Below, piece by piece: positions 43,080 through 52,565 of a DNA stretch of 64,000 nt. The stretch comes from SAR86 cluster bacterium SAR86E (GTDB taxonomy: Bacteria > Pseudomonadota > Gammaproteobacteria > Magnimaribacterales > D2472): the NCBI GenBank assembly GCA_000307935.1, contig AMWX01000002.1:124001-188000 (forward strand), written 5' to 3'. Within the stretch, counting starts at the first letter, position 1, and every line of letters begins with the position of its first letter. The notes beneath the pieces are model-generated. The model had not been told where the DNA came from, did not search any database, and was given only the letters and a program-made list of their open reading frames with translations. The position numbers and the translations under genes are program-made.

Positions 43080-44360
43080 TTAGCTTAACTCTTCCAAGAA
43101 ACCAAATTTTTTCTCAACTGGACCATTTCTTGATTCTCTTAATGATTTAAGTAATTCAATTTTTCCTGGCCGATTAATCCTTTGAAATTGAGTCCACCAT
43201 TCACCTATACCTTGGGTGTCATTGGCTGCTTCTTCCCTTAAAAGCAAGAAATCATAAGCAGCTCTGAATCGAGGATGATTTAAAATTTTGTAGGGCTGAT
43301 GACCCAATCGTGTCTCAAGTTTTAATTGCAGAGACCAAATATCTTTAATATATCCATGAAATTTTCTTGGCACTGCAGTCAGTGTTTGTTGTTCTCTAAT
43401 AATTCTGTCCATGCTTCTAAAAAATTTTCTTAAATTTAAAACTCCCTTTTCCTTTGATGCCTCGACTAATCTTGGCCAAAGTAGTGCAGCGATTAGGAAT
43501 CCCGGAGTAATAGATTTCGATGCCTTTAACCTATTATCAGTATTTATTAATGCAGCATGCTGAAATCTTAAGCCAAATGTATCTTCAGCATAATCATTTG
43601 AATTAATTAGATATTTTAAAACTCCAAAAGATTCTAGTTTATTAAAATTATTAAGGGCATTTTTTGTAAGGAAAATCTTACAAAATTCATCAAACATTCT
43701 TGCATTGGAAATATTGCCTAGTAGATAGCCTTTTTGATAGATAGCTTCTTTAACAGCGTTAGAAATTTTAAAGTTTAGTTTTGAGCTAAATCTAATTGCA
43801 CGCAAACTCCTAACAGGATCTTCTTCAAATCTAACTAGCGGATCACCAATTGAAACAAGAATTTTCTTTTGTATGTGATTAAGACCATTATGAAAATCTC
43901 GTAAGTCATTTTCTATAGGATCAAAATATAGAGCATTAATAGAAAAGTCTCTTCTTACGCAGTCTTCCTCTAAAGTTCCCCAAACATTATCTCTAAGAAT
44001 TTTTCCTTCAGAATCTTTAATCACTTCAGAGATATTACTTTGTTTAGAGGCATTTGATCTAAAGGTAGAGACTTCGATCAATTCATTTCTGCTAAAAACA
44101 TGAACCAAACGAAATCTTTTGCCAATAATTCTAGATGATCTAAATAACTTTCTGACTTCTTCAGGAGTAGCGTCTGTTGAAACATCAAAATCTTTTGCTT
44201 TAATCCCAACTAGTGAATCACGCACACACCCGCCAACAAGATAGCCCTGGAAACCTGATTGCTTGAGTTTTTTAACAATCTCAATTGCAAATGGACTGAA
44301 TTTATCTTCCTTGAGGATTTTGGGAGTTTTAACTTTTGATGCTTTATTTGTTTTGTTCAA
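43080..44360 (-). CDS. pcnB: Poly(A) polymerase I
   Basis: PcnB adds poly(A) tails to RNA 3' ends to promote decay. The 426-residue protein has the nucleotidyltransferase motif GYLVGGCVRDSLVG with KAKDFDVSTDATPEEV (catalytic DxD), RRDFSINALYF and RAIRFSSKL. The gammaproteobacterial PcnB C-terminal region follows, with the segment RFRAAYDFLLLREE. tRNA nucleotidyltransferase shares the core, but the basic N-terminus and linkage to dksA favour PcnB. The start appears to be TTG with a poor ribosome binding site, and no ATG is available in the first part. Confidence 0.92.
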   Translation of the reverse strand: MNKTNKASKVKTPKILKEDKFSPFAIEIVKKLKQSGFQGYLVGGCVRDSLVGIKAKDFDVSTDATPEEVRKLFRSSRIIGKRFRLVHVFSRNELIEVSTFRSNASKQSNISEVIKDSEGKILRDNVWGTLEEDCVRRDFSINALYFDPIENDLRDFHNGLNHIQKKILVSIGDPLVRFEEDPVRSLRAIRFSSKLNFKISNAVKEAIYQKGYLLGNISNARMFDEFCKIFLTKNALNNFNKLESFGVLKYLINSNDYAEDTFGLRFQHAALINTDNRLKASKSITPGFLIAALLWPRLVEASKEKGVLNLRKFFRSMDRIIREQQTLTAVPRKFHGYIKDIWSLQLKLETRLGHQPYKILNHPRFRAAYDFLLLREEAANDTQGIGEWWTQFQRINRPGKIELLKSLRESRNGPVEKKFGFLEELS

Positions 44361-44392
44361 AAGCTTAAAAGAAAATTTTTTGAGCTGGGTTT

Positions 44393-44980
44393 TTATCCAC
44401 CAAGTTGTTTTTCTTTAATTTCATCAAGTGTTTTACAGTCGATACAGTGTGTGGCAGTAGGACGGGCTTCAAGTCTTTTCACTCCTATTTCTATTCCACA
44501 AGCATAACAGTAACCATAGTCATCCTGTTTAATTTGTTCTAAGGAACCTGCAATTTTATTAATTAGCTTTCTTTCTCTATCCCTTGTTCTAAGCTCGAAA
44601 GCAAATTCCTCTTCCTGTGATGCCCTGTCAATTGGATCTGCGTAAGACTCACCCTTATTTTTTAAATGATCAAAAGTTTTTTGCATTTCTTCTCGCAAGT
44701 GCTCGCGCCACTCAATTAAAACTGCATTAAAGTGCTTTTTCATTGCGGCACTCATATATTTTTCACCTTTTCTACCTTTATATGAAGAGATTGGTGTAGA
44801 CCTTTTCCTAGAAGCTGTTTTTTTAGCAGGAGCTTTTCTAGCAGGGGCCTTCTTGGCTGGAGCCTTCTTAGCAGGGGCTTTCTTAGCAGGGGCTTTCTTA
44901 GCAGGGGCTTTCTTGATAGCAGCCTTCTTGGCTTGAGTTTTTTTAGCAGTTGATTTTTTTGTATCTGCTTTTTTTGGCAT
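44393..44980 (-). CDS. dksA: DksA with N-terminal Lys/Ala/Pro-repeat (histone-like) extension
   Basis: Residues from about 70 on are a complete DksA, the RNA polymerase secondary-channel factor that acts with ppGpp. The tip has the DxxD pair ([27 protein letters not shown]), and the zinc finger is [26 protein letters not shown]. coli DksA has 151 residues; this protein has 195 because of a basic N-terminus made of APAKK-type pentapeptides (about residues 15-55). The repeat is like histone H1/AlgP tails and suggests nucleic-acid binding. It has no stop or frameshift. It is separated from pcnB by 32 bases. Confidence 0.94.
   Translation of the reverse strand: MPKKADTKKSTAKKTQAKKAAIKKAPAKKAPAKKAPAKKAPAKKAPARKAPAKKTASRKRSTPISSYKGRKGEKYMSAAMKKHFNAVLIEWREHLREEMQKTFDHLKNKGESYADPIDRASQEEEFAFELRTRDRERKLINKIAGSLEQIKQDDYGYCYACGIEIGVKRLEARPTATHCIDCKTLDEIKEKQLGG
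44826..44915 (-). repeat. Six tandem 15-bp units inside dksA
   Basis: Six consecutive 15-base units encode the pentapeptide repeat of the DksA tail. On the plus strand the units at 44871, 44886 and 44901 read GCAGGGGCTTTCTTA or differ at the final base only. The units at 44826, 44841 and 44856 have one to four substitutions. The near-identity of the central units suggests recent expansion by slippage. Confidence 0.9.
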
Positions 44981-45038
44981 ATTTTTAGTAATAAAAAGTT
45001 TTTAGGCGCATGAAATTATCAGAAAGCAGAGTAATAAG

Positions 45039-46043
45039 CTAGCTTTTTTTAAAATTATTTAGCACTTCCTTGTATGATTCTTGTGTTAGCCTTGGCCCAA
45101 ATGTTTCTACAATCTTTGAGGCTCCATAATTTGCAAATTCTGCACAAGACTTTAAATCATTGTCTTGCAGTAATGCATACATGAAGCTTCCTGCAAACAT
45201 ATCTCCAGCTCCATTAGTATCTACAGGCTCAATATTAGCTTTGGGCGTATGAATTATTTCATCACTAGTAATTACCGCGCTTCCTTTTTCTCCCATTGTA
45301 ATTATTGAAGTATAAGATTTTTCTTGCAGTTTCATAAACGCTTCTTCAATATTTTCTGCATCAACAAATGCCATTGCTTCGTCATCATTTCCAAAAATAT
45401 AGTCCAAGCCAAAAGACTCCATTTCAAGAAATTTTTCTTTAAATCCCATGACAATTCCGGGATCAGATAACGAGAAAGCTATTTTTACATCAGGGAAGTT
45501 TTGAAGATGATTAAGGGCTTGCAAGGTGACTTTATAATTCTCTTCACTGGTTACCATATATCCCTCGATATAGAAAATTTTAGAATTTGCTATTTGATTT
45601 AAATCTAGGTCATTTTCATCCATTAACGAACTAACATTAAGTGCAGTGGTCATTGTTCTTTTGGCGTCTGGAGTAACAAGGATCAGACATTTTCCAGTTG
45701 GAATTGTTTTAGCAGATGCCATATTTCCTTTATGACCAACCCCAGCCTCTTTTAGACTTTCAAGATACCTGACTCCATCTTGGTCATCAGAAACTTTACA
45801 GGTATGAAAGCACTTGGCACCAAAACTTGCTGCTGCAACAAGACTGTTGGTTGCAGATCCGCCACAGTCTGAAACAGTATCTGCCCCAGATTCAATCAGT
45901 CTTTCAATAATTGGTGAATGTTCTTCAGCACTGGATAAAGTCATTTGATCTATTTCCAGACCAAGCTCTTGTATAAGGCTATGCTCAACTTTAAAAACAG
46001 TATCCACAAGAGCGTTGCCAATTGCGCTAATATCATTTTTCAT
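45039..46043 (-). CDS. PfkB-family carbohydrate kinase, adenosine kinase-like
   Basis: A 334-residue PfkB-fold kinase. The N-terminus (ISAIGNALVDTVFKVE) and GGSATNSLVAAASFGAKC resemble adenosine kinases and related marine sugar/nucleoside kinases. The catalytic motif VDTNGAGDMFAGSFMYAL near residue 275 carries the Asp base. Substrate is not certain: adenosine or a sugar. It follows hemL by only 2 bases. Confidence 0.86.
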   Translation of the reverse strand: MKNDISAIGNALVDTVFKVEHSLIQELGLEIDQMTLSSAEEHSPIIERLIESGADTVSDCGGSATNSLVAAASFGAKCFHTCKVSDDQDGVRYLESLKEAGVGHKGNMASAKTIPTGKCLILVTPDAKRTMTTALNVSSLMDENDLDLNQIANSKIFYIEGYMVTSEENYKVTLQALNHLQNFPDVKIAFSLSDPGIVMGFKEKFLEMESFGLDYIFGNDDEAMAFVDAENIEEAFMKLQEKSYTSIITMGEKGSAVITSDEIIHTPKANIEPVDTNGAGDMFAGSFMYALLQDNDLKSCAEFANYGASKIVETFGPRLTQESYKEVLNNFKKS

Positions 46044-46045
46044 TT

Positions 46046-47329
46046 TTATAATTCCTTGATTGCTTTTTCAATCTTTATTTTTGTTTGATCAATTATTGAA
46101 TGATCATGGGTAGAGGATATGAATCCAGCCTCATACTTTGATGGCGCAAAATATATGCCTTGATTTAAAGCGGTATAAAAGAACTTTTTAAACATATCAT
46201 CATCACTATGCACAACATCTTCAAAATTATTGGGCAAGCTTTCACTAAAGAAAAAACCAAACATGCCCCCAATAGAGGAAGTTGAAAAGGGTATGCCTTT
46301 GGCATTCATAAGATTTTTTGTATGAGTCATTATTTCTGAAGAAGCTTTTTCTAATTCATTAAATGGATTTACGTTGATCAAGGTATCTAACAAAGCAATC
46401 CCAGCGCTCATTGCTAGTGGATTTCCAGATAATGTTCCTGCTTGATATATAGGACCTATTGGAGCAAGTTGGTCCATAATAACTTGCTTTCCTCCAAAGG
46501 CACCAACGGGGAGCCCCCCACCAATTACTTTCCCAAGAGCTGTTAAATCAGGCTGGATTTTATATATTGCTTGCGCACCTCCAAGATTTACCCTGAAACC
46601 CGACATGACTTCGTCAAATATTAGAAGAGAGTCATGTGCATCACATAATTCTCGCAAGGTATTAAGGAATGAGGGATTTCCTGGAATGAATCCCATATTA
46701 CCAGCAATGGGCTCTACAATAATTGCAGCAAGATCGTCACTTACTTCATTCATAACCTCTGATAGAGCTTCAACATCATTATAAGGACAGCTGTATGTTA
46801 GGGCTGCTAACTCCTTTGGTATTCCAGGAGAATCTGGCAAACCAAATGTAGAAACCCCAGAGCCTGCTTTTACCAACAATGAATCAACATGACCATGATA
46901 ACAACCAGTAAATTTAATAATCTTATTTTTACCTGTGAAGCCCCTAGCAAGCCTAATGCAGCTCATGGTAGCTTCAGTTCCAGAGTTAACCATTCGCAAT
47001 TTTTCCATTGAAGGAACCTGACTCTTAATTATTCTTGCAAGACTATTTTCTATACTTGTGGGTGCACCGTAACTTGTCCCAAGTTCTAGCTGAGCTTTAA
47101 TTGCATCTAAAATAATTGGATTTGAATGACCAAGAATCATTGGGCCCCAAGAACCTATAAAATCTATGTATTTATTATCGTCTTCATCTATCAAAATTGG
47201 ACCTTTTGCAGATTTAAAAAAAACTGGCTTCCCATCAACATTTTTAAACGCTCGAACTGGAGAATTTACCCCGCCTGGCATAAGCGATTGAGCTTGCTCA
47301 AAAAGTGATTCTGAATTTGTTCTTTTCAA
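46046..47329 (-). CDS. hemL: Glutamate-1-semialdehyde 2,1-aminomutase
   Basis: HemL makes 5-aminolevulinate, the first committed tetrapyrrole precursor in the C5 pathway. The 427-residue PLP enzyme has MPGGVNSPVRAFKNVDG, NSGTEATMSCIRLARG, ITVEPIAGN-like IIVEPIAGNMGFI, LIFDEVMSGFR and the PLP lysine in LGKVIGGGLPVGAFGG. The start is TTG (MKRTNSESLFEQA), with no ATG nearby and no clear Shine-Dalgarno. It lies 73 bases after hemJ, giving a small haem cluster. Confidence 0.96.
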   Translation of the reverse strand: MKRTNSESLFEQAQSLMPGGVNSPVRAFKNVDGKPVFFKSAKGPILIDEDDNKYIDFIGSWGPMILGHSNPIILDAIKAQLELGTSYGAPTSIENSLARIIKSQVPSMEKLRMVNSGTEATMSCIRLARGFTGKNKIIKFTGCYHGHVDSLLVKAGSGVSTFGLPDSPGIPKELAALTYSCPYNDVEALSEVMNEVSDDLAAIIVEPIAGNMGFIPGNPSFLNTLRELCDAHDSLLIFDEVMSGFRVNLGGAQAIYKIQPDLTALGKVIGGGLPVGAFGGKQVIMDQLAPIGPIYQAGTLSGNPLAMSAGIALLDTLINVNPFNELEKASSEIMTHTKNLMNAKGIPFSTSSIGGMFGFFFSESLPNNFEDVVHSDDDMFKKFFYTALNQGIYFAPSKYEAGFISSTHDHSIIDQTKIKIEKAIKEL

Positions 47330-47402
47330 AAGTATTTAGTAAAAGTTTTTATAGAAACCGAAGATTATGCTGAAGATTGTAACAAATTTCTACTTAGGAT
47401 TT

Positions 47403-47834
47403 TTAGAACTTAAAGACGGCAGCAATTATTCCTATAAGCAATAGCAAGACTGGTATCTCATTAAAAACACGTAACTTGAAGCCAGTCCAATTATGCGAGG
47501 CAGATTTTAAATTTTTGAGAATCTTCCAACAAAATATTTGGTAAAAAAATAAAACTAAAACTACAAAAAGTTTAACAATAATCCAGTTTTGAGATAAAAA
47601 TCCAATCCAATCAGAACCAAGAAACCCCATCAATAATCCAAAAAATATTGCTAAAAGCCCCAATGGGGTAATAAACCTAATTAAATTTTCTTGCATTATG
47701 GTTAGTTGATCTTTTGTCTCCTGATTTTCAGTCTCTACGTGATAAACAAACAAGCGTGGTAAGTAAAAAATGCCAGCAAACCATGACACCATAAATAGAA
47801 TATGTAGGACTTTAAAAACAAGATATAAGCTCAT
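47403..47834 (-). CDS. hemJ: Protoporphyrinogen IX oxidase HemJ
   Basis: HemJ is the membrane protoporphyrinogen oxidase of many bacteria lacking HemY and HemG. The 143-residue protein has about four helices and the family's N-terminal motif FKVLHILFMVSWFAGIFYLPRLFVYH, with the conserved His residues, plus WIIVKLFVVLVLFFYQ (conserved Lys) in the third helix. The neighbouring hemL supports the haem role. Confidence 0.92.
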   Translation of the reverse strand: MSLYLVFKVLHILFMVSWFAGIFYLPRLFVYHVETENQETKDQLTIMQENLIRFITPLGLLAIFFGLLMGFLGSDWIGFLSQNWIIVKLFVVLVLFFYQIFCWKILKNLKSASHNWTGFKLRVFNEIPVLLLLIGIIAAVFKF

Positions 47835-47891
47835 AGATGTATCATTTTAGCCCCTCTAAGGCCTGGATAGAAAAATATTTTAGGCTTAATG

Positions 47892-47919
47892 TTGTTGAAT
47901 GTATTTTTAATCCTATAAA
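47892..47919 (+). promoter_or_regulatory. Candidate erpA promoter
   Basis: TTGTTG and TATAAA are separated by 16 bases, with the -10 about 11 bases before the erpA ATG. The resulting leader is only a few bases. The 96-base gap to the divergent hemJ start has room for both promoters. Confidence 0.35.
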
Positions 47920-47930
47920 ATAAGTATCTT

Positions 47931-48266
47931 ATGAGCTCTGAAATGACATCAATCAATCTTAGTAGCAATGCTGTAAAGCGTATTCAAGACCTTTTGCCTA
48001 GTCATAAATCAACTTATTTTAGGGTGTATGTTACAGGTGGAGGGTGTTCTGGTTTTCAATATGGATTTAAATTTGATGATAGCCCTGTCGGAGATGATGA
48101 TACTGTAAATTTTGATGGCTTCACCATCTTGCTAGACTCTCTTTCGTATCCATATCTTTATGGGTCAACATTGGATTATGTTGAAGATCTTTCTGGCTCA
48201 AGATTTTTGGTTACAAACCCAAATGCAAAGACTACATGTGGGTGCGGCGAGTCATTCACTATCTAG
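47931..48266 (+). CDS. erpA: Iron-sulfur cluster insertion protein ErpA
   Basis: ErpA is an A-type carrier that delivers Fe-S clusters to apoproteins. The 111-residue protein has the three cluster-binding cysteines in [14 protein letters not shown] and the C-terminal CGCGESFTI. MiaB, encoded in this window, is one type of Fe-S client. erpA-hemJ/hemL-anmK proximity is found in Pseudomonas. The end overlaps anmK on the other strand by 8 bases. Confidence 0.95.
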   Translation: MSSEMTSINLSSNAVKRIQDLLPSHKSTYFRVYVTGGGCSGFQYGFKFDDSPVGDDDTVNFDGFTILLDSLSYPYLYGSTLDYVEDLSGSRFLVTNPNAKTTCGCGESFTI

Positions 48267-49347
48267 ATTTAGTTACAGTACCAAGCAACCCTTTATTTTT
48301 ATTTACAATCAAAGGATTGTTAAAAATTCTTTGTCTTGCCATCCATCCAAATGCCATAGCTTCTATTGCTTGTGGGTTTAAACCATATTCACTAGTTGAA
48401 GTAACAGTTAGCTTTGTATGTTTTTCAATTGCGCTCATTAAGAAAGAATTTTTAACTCCACCTCCACAGACAATAATTTGATTGGGTGATTTCTTTAATG
48501 AGAGTATAGACTTAGCTATAGATATAGCAGTGAGTTCTGTTAGCGTTGCCAAAATATCATTAGAGGGTTTTTTAAGTAGCTGCTTAGGAATGAATGCAAT
48601 ATTAAATATTTCTTTTCCAGTAGATTTTGGGTGCCGCCTTTTAAAAAAAGAATGGCTTAACATTTTATTAAGCGAGGGAGTGTGAACCTTTCCACTTTTT
48701 GCATGCTCGCCATTTTTATCAAAGGGGCGATAGAGAAATTTTTGACAAAAAATATCCATCAGCGCATTTCCTGGACCACAATCAGAACCGTAAAAGTTCT
48801 TTCTTCCGTTCAGGTAAGTAAAGTTAGAAATTCCACCAATATTAAGCACAACCAGAGGCACATTTTTTTTTGAAAAAACTTTTTGATGAAATTCTGGAAC
48901 AAGTGGCGCGCCTTCTCCGCCGAGTTTAATATGGTCATTTCTAAAATCACTCACAACATCTATCTCACATTTATTTGCAATAATTTTGGGATCACCGGCT
49001 TGAATAGAGAATGGATATCTGCCTTTTGGCTTGTGAAATAATGTCTGACCCGATAAGCCAATTGCAGCAACATTGCTTTTATTTATTTTATGGTGAGCAA
49101 GAAATTTTCTTATTGACCTGCTGAAAGCAATGCCAATTTTATGATTTAATTCATAATACTTTTCAAGACTTAATTCTTGTTGTTGAATTACGTTTGAAAT
49201 ATCTGCATTTAAACTCGCAGCATAATTATAGGAACTAAATTTTAACAAGCTTATTTGATTAGAAAATTTTATAGCACAAATATCAATTCCATCATGGCTA
49301 GTGCCACTCATAGTACCAATATAAATCTTATTTAAAGAATTTCGCAT
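48259..49347 (-). CDS. anmK: Anhydro-N-acetylmuramic acid kinase
   Basis: AnmK phosphorylates and opens anhydroMurNAc during cell-wall recycling. The 362-residue protein has [54 protein letters not shown] and ICGGG-like [13 protein letters not shown], matching the family throughout. It overlaps the M23 peptidase gene by 20 bases, which links recycling and cell-wall hydrolysis. Confidence 0.95.
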   Translation of the reverse strand: MRNSLNKIYIGTMSGTSHDGIDICAIKFSNQISLLKFSSYNYAASLNADISNVIQQQELSLEKYYELNHKIGIAFSRSIRKFLAHHKINKSNVAAIGLSGQTLFHKPKGRYPFSIQAGDPKIIANKCEIDVVSDFRNDHIKLGGEGAPLVPEFHQKVFSKKNVPLVVLNIGGISNFTYLNGRKNFYGSDCGPGNALMDIFCQKFLYRPFDKNGEHAKSGKVHTPSLNKMLSHSFFKRRHPKSTGKEIFNIAFIPKQLLKKPSNDILATLTELTAISIAKSILSLKKSPNQIIVCGGGVKNSFLMSAIEKHTKLTVTSTSEYGLNPQAIEAMAFGWMARQRIFNNPLIVNKNKGLLGTVTKSR

Positions 49348-50584
49348 TTGGATCTTTAGACAATAACTGATCTGCTATTTCTATGTAATTATTCTTGAAT
49401 ATTTCAAATTGATTTATTTTAGATTGATCTAGCGGAGCTGCTGAGGGAAGGGCTACCTTGAGCGGGTCTGTTCTTTTCTCGCCAATTCTAAATTCATAAT
49501 GAAGATGAGGGGCTGTAGCTAGCCCTGAATCACCTACGTATCCTATTGTCTGACCCTGCGAAACCTTCATTCCTTTTGTCATGCTTGGATGATACTTATC
49601 CATATGAGCATATAAAGTTGTTATTTCTCCTCCATGCCTAATAACTATTGTTCTTCCATACCCACTCTTCCATCCAACTGATTGAATTACTCCCTCGCCT
49701 GTGGCACGAATAGGCGTTCCTCTTTTGGCAGCGTAATCAACCCCATTATGAGCCCTGATAGTATTAAGAATCGGATGTCTTCTATTGGGGTTAAAGTGTG
49801 AGCTTACATAGGCAAAATCAAGTGGCGCCCTTAAAAAAGCTTTTTCAAGACTGCCGCCATCTATATTAAAGTATTCCCATTTCTTATTTTTTCCCTCGTA
49901 CCTTATAGCAGTGTATCGATTATTTTGGTTATAAAATTCTGCAAATAAAATACTGCCATTTTCAATTTTTTGACCATCAACAAACGGAGTTTCATATAAA
50001 AGCTTGAATCTATCTCCAGCTCTTATATCAAAAACAAAATCAATATCCCATCCAAAAATATATGCCAGATCCATAATCACACTTTCAGGAACGCTATTCT
50101 CTAAACCAGCTAAATAAAAAGATGATTCAATAACTCCTGTTTTAAAAGTGTTAATCAGCTCTGGTTTTCTATCAATTCTTTCAATTGATATTTCAGAAGA
50201 CAAATCAACCTCATAAGACAAAAGCGGCGATTTATAAATAATAATTTTTTGTAATTCTCCGTCTAAGTCTAAAAACTCTAATCTATCATTTGGAAGTATA
50301 TTTTTAATCTTATTAGTTCTATCTTCTCGAAATATTTTATAGGTATTATTTAATGAAACATTGTGCTTTTCAAATATCACAGATAGGTTTTCTCCCTCTT
50401 GTACTATATGAATCTTCCTTGTTTGAACGCCAGGTGTATTCTTGGTTGGCACAGATATAGTTTCTGAAACAAACTCCGGTAAAATGATTTCTTGTTCTAA
50501 CCCAGCATCATATATATATAAGATCCCAAATAGTCCTAATAACACAAAGGGTAATGTTTTGGCGCTGGGTCTATAGCTTGTCAC
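49328..50584 (-). CDS. M23-family murein endopeptidase with LysM-like domain (MepM-like)
   Basis: A 418-residue cell-wall endopeptidase. An N-terminal hydrophobic anchor (FVLLGLFGILYIYDA) precedes a LysM/OapA-like region (IHIVQEGENLSVIFEKHNVS), a linker domain, and a C-terminal lysostaphin-type M23 domain. The zinc ligands lie in HNGVDYAAKRGTPI, and in YAHMDKYHPS and HLHYEFRIG. The family includes E. coli MepM, which opens D,D-cross-links for wall growth. The start is GTG. Confidence 0.93.
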   Translation of the reverse strand: MTSYRPSAKTLPFVLLGLFGILYIYDAGLEQEIILPEFVSETISVPTKNTPGVQTRKIHIVQEGENLSVIFEKHNVSLNNTYKIFREDRTNKIKNILPNDRLEFLDLDGELQKIIIYKSPLLSYEVDLSSEISIERIDRKPELINTFKTGVIESSFYLAGLENSVPESVIMDLAYIFGWDIDFVFDIRAGDRFKLLYETPFVDGQKIENGSILFAEFYNQNNRYTAIRYEGKNKKWEYFNIDGGSLEKAFLRAPLDFAYVSSHFNPNRRHPILNTIRAHNGVDYAAKRGTPIRATGEGVIQSVGWKSGYGRTIVIRHGGEITTLYAHMDKYHPSMTKGMKVSQGQTIGYVGDSGLATAPHLHYEFRIGEKRTDPLKVALPSAAPLDQSKINQFEIFKNNYIEIADQLLSKDPNAKFFK

Positions 50585-50595
50585 AGTGCTTAAAT

Positions 50596-51294
50596 TTACC
50601 TAATAAGTTTAAATGATAGAGATCCAATATTTTCTATTTCTGCCTCAATTTTATCATTAGGATTAAGTTTGCTAACCCCTGCAGGAGTTCCAGTAAAAAT
50701 AATATCTCCAGGCTTAAGTGTTATGTACTTTGATAGCCAACTAATTAATTCATCAATTTTCCAAACCATGTTCGAGAGGTTGCTAGATTGTTTAATTTGC
50801 CCATTTACTTTAAGAGATATTTCACCTTGTTCTAAAAGCAGCCCCTCTTTGTTTTGAATCTTTGATATCGGTGCAGAATTATCGAACCCTTTGCTTAAGT
50901 CCCAGGGCCCTCCAGTTCTTTTTGCAACGGCTTGAATATCCCTTTTGGTAAGATCTACTCCAACCGCATATCCAAAAATATGCTGACTTGCCTGTGATGG
51001 CAATATATTTGAGCATGCAGACTTCAAAAAAACCACGAGCTCAACTTCATGATGCAGATCATGAGTAAGAGTCGGAAAGGGAATATTTGCTGATTGGGTA
51101 ATAGCCTGAGGAGGTTTGCTAAAAAAGAATGGCTGATCTTTGTCTACTTTACCTCCCATTTCTTTTGCATGATCAGCATAATTTTTACCTACACAGTAAA
51201 CTTTTCCTACTGGAAATAGTCCTGAACTTCCCTCAATAGCTACTCCCCTTACGATTGGCTTGAATACAAAGTCAGATTTCGGTAATTCGGTCAT
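50596..51294 (-). CDS. Fumarylacetoacetate hydrolase family protein
   Basis: A 232-residue FAH-fold enzyme. The motifs YCVGKNYADHAKEMGG, FFSKPPQAI, LHHEVELVVFL (metal-binding Glu-x-Glu) and GYAVGVDLTKRDIQ match the small FAHD1/YcgM-like branch, which includes oxaloacetate decarboxylases/tautomerases and acylpyruvases. Exact substrate unknown. Divergent from tyrS with 48 bases between starts, and 11 bases upstream of the M23 gene. Confidence 0.9.
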   Translation of the reverse strand: MTELPKSDFVFKPIVRGVAIEGSSGLFPVGKVYCVGKNYADHAKEMGGKVDKDQPFFFSKPPQAITQSANIPFPTLTHDLHHEVELVVFLKSACSNILPSQASQHIFGYAVGVDLTKRDIQAVAKRTGGPWDLSKGFDNSAPISKIQNKEGLLLEQGEISLKVNGQIKQSSNLSNMVWKIDELISWLSKYITLKPGDIIFTGTPAGVSKLNPNDKIEAEIENIGSLSFKLIR

Positions 51295-51324
51295 ATGATT
51301 TCAAACATTTTTTCGATTAAATAC

Positions 51325-51330
51325 TATAAT
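51325..51330 (+). promoter_or_regulatory. -10 element of tyrS
   Basis: A perfect TATAAT ends 12 bases before the tyrS ATG, so the leader should be about 6 bases and without a Shine-Dalgarno. The upstream ATG at 51333 is out of frame with tyrS. The -35 is indistinct. Confidence 0.4.
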
Positions 51331-51342
51331 AAATGATTACTC

Positions 51343-52530
51343 ATGAAAGAAAATCTTAATTTAATTAAACGTGGTATTGATGAGCTGATTGGTGAGGATG
51401 AACTAATAGCAAAACTCAAATCAAAGAAACAGCTTATTGTGAAAGCTGGTTTTGATCCCACTGCGCCAGATTTGCATCTTGGGCACACGGTACTTATTAA
51501 TAAATTAAGACACTTCCAACAGCTGGGCCATCAAATAATTTTTTTAATTGGTGATTTCACTGGAATGATTGGAGATCCTTCTGGAAAAAATAAAACTAGG
51601 CCAGCCCTAGATGAAGCAGAGATCAAAGAAAATGCAAAGTCATATAAAAAACAAGTTTTTAAGATATTAGATCCACAGCTTACTGATGTTAGATTTAATT
51701 CTGAGTGGAGCAAAAAGCTTGGTGCAGAAGGAATTATAAAGCTTGCCTCCCAATACAATTTAGCCAGAATGCTTGAGCGCGACGACTTCAACAAAAGATA
51801 TAAGTCTAATCAGACCATAGCCCTTCATGAATTCTTATATCCACTCATTCAAGCCAATGATTCCATTGCGCTTGAAGCTGATATAGAGCTTGGCGGTACT
51901 GATCAAAAATTTAATCTTCTCGTGGGCAGAGAGCTTCAAAGAGCATATGGCCAAGAGCCCCAAGTAGTTATTACAGTTCCTATTCTTGAAGGGCTAGATG
52001 GAAAAAATAAAATGTCTAAATCTTTAGATAATTATGTAGGCATAGATGAGTCTGCGAACGAGATGTTTGGAAAAATTATGTCTATCTCTGATGATCTTAT
52101 GTGGAGATGGTTTGAGTTGCTAAGCTTCAAAACTATTGACGAGATCAATGATCTTAAGAGTGACCAGGCAAATGGAAAAAATCCTAGAGATATAAAAATA
52201 AATCTGGCTAAAGAGCTCATTACTCGCTTTCATGATGACCAGTCAGCTATTCTTGCAGAAGAAAATTTTATAAATCAGTTTCAAAAAAAGAATATTCCTA
52301 ACGAGATAGAAGAAGTATCTTTCAGCATATCAAAGAGCTCTATTCCATTAACAAATCTTTTGAAAGATTGCGGAATGACCAGCAGCACCTCAGAGGCAAT
52401 GAGAATGATTAAGCAGGGAGCAGTTAGAATTGATGAACAAAAAATCACTGATACAAAACATATTATCTCTGCAGGTACTTCAGCCATCTATCAAGTGGGA
52501 AAAAGAAAATTTAAAAAAATAACTCTTTAG
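51343..52530 (+). CDS. tyrS: Tyrosyl-tRNA synthetase
   Basis: Class I tyrosyl-tRNA synthetase, 395 residues. It has HLGHTVL (HIGH motif) after [28 protein letters not shown] (tyrosine site), KMSKS in [14 protein letters not shown], and a C-terminal S4 RNA-binding domain ([15 protein letters not shown]). This is the TyrZ-like gammaproteobacterial form linked to M23 peptidase and anmK. Confidence 0.97.
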   Translation: MKENLNLIKRGIDELIGEDELIAKLKSKKQLIVKAGFDPTAPDLHLGHTVLINKLRHFQQLGHQIIFLIGDFTGMIGDPSGKNKTRPALDEAEIKENAKSYKKQVFKILDPQLTDVRFNSEWSKKLGAEGIIKLASQYNLARMLERDDFNKRYKSNQTIALHEFLYPLIQANDSIALEADIELGGTDQKFNLLVGRELQRAYGQEPQVVITVPILEGLDGKNKMSKSLDNYVGIDESANEMFGKIMSISDDLMWRWFELLSFKTIDEINDLKSDQANGKNPRDIKINLAKELITRFHDDQSAILAEENFINQFQKKNIPNEIEEVSFSISKSSIPLTNLLKDCGMTSSTSEAMRMIKQGAVRIDEQKITDTKHIISAGTSAIYQVGKRKFKKITL

Positions 52531-52565
52531 ATTTAATAATATAATTACCAATAAACTTCATAAAT

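Noticed and set aside
44826-44915. Tandem array considered as a CRISPR or satellite
   Set aside because: Units are contiguous without spacers and encode an in-frame pentapeptide in dksA.
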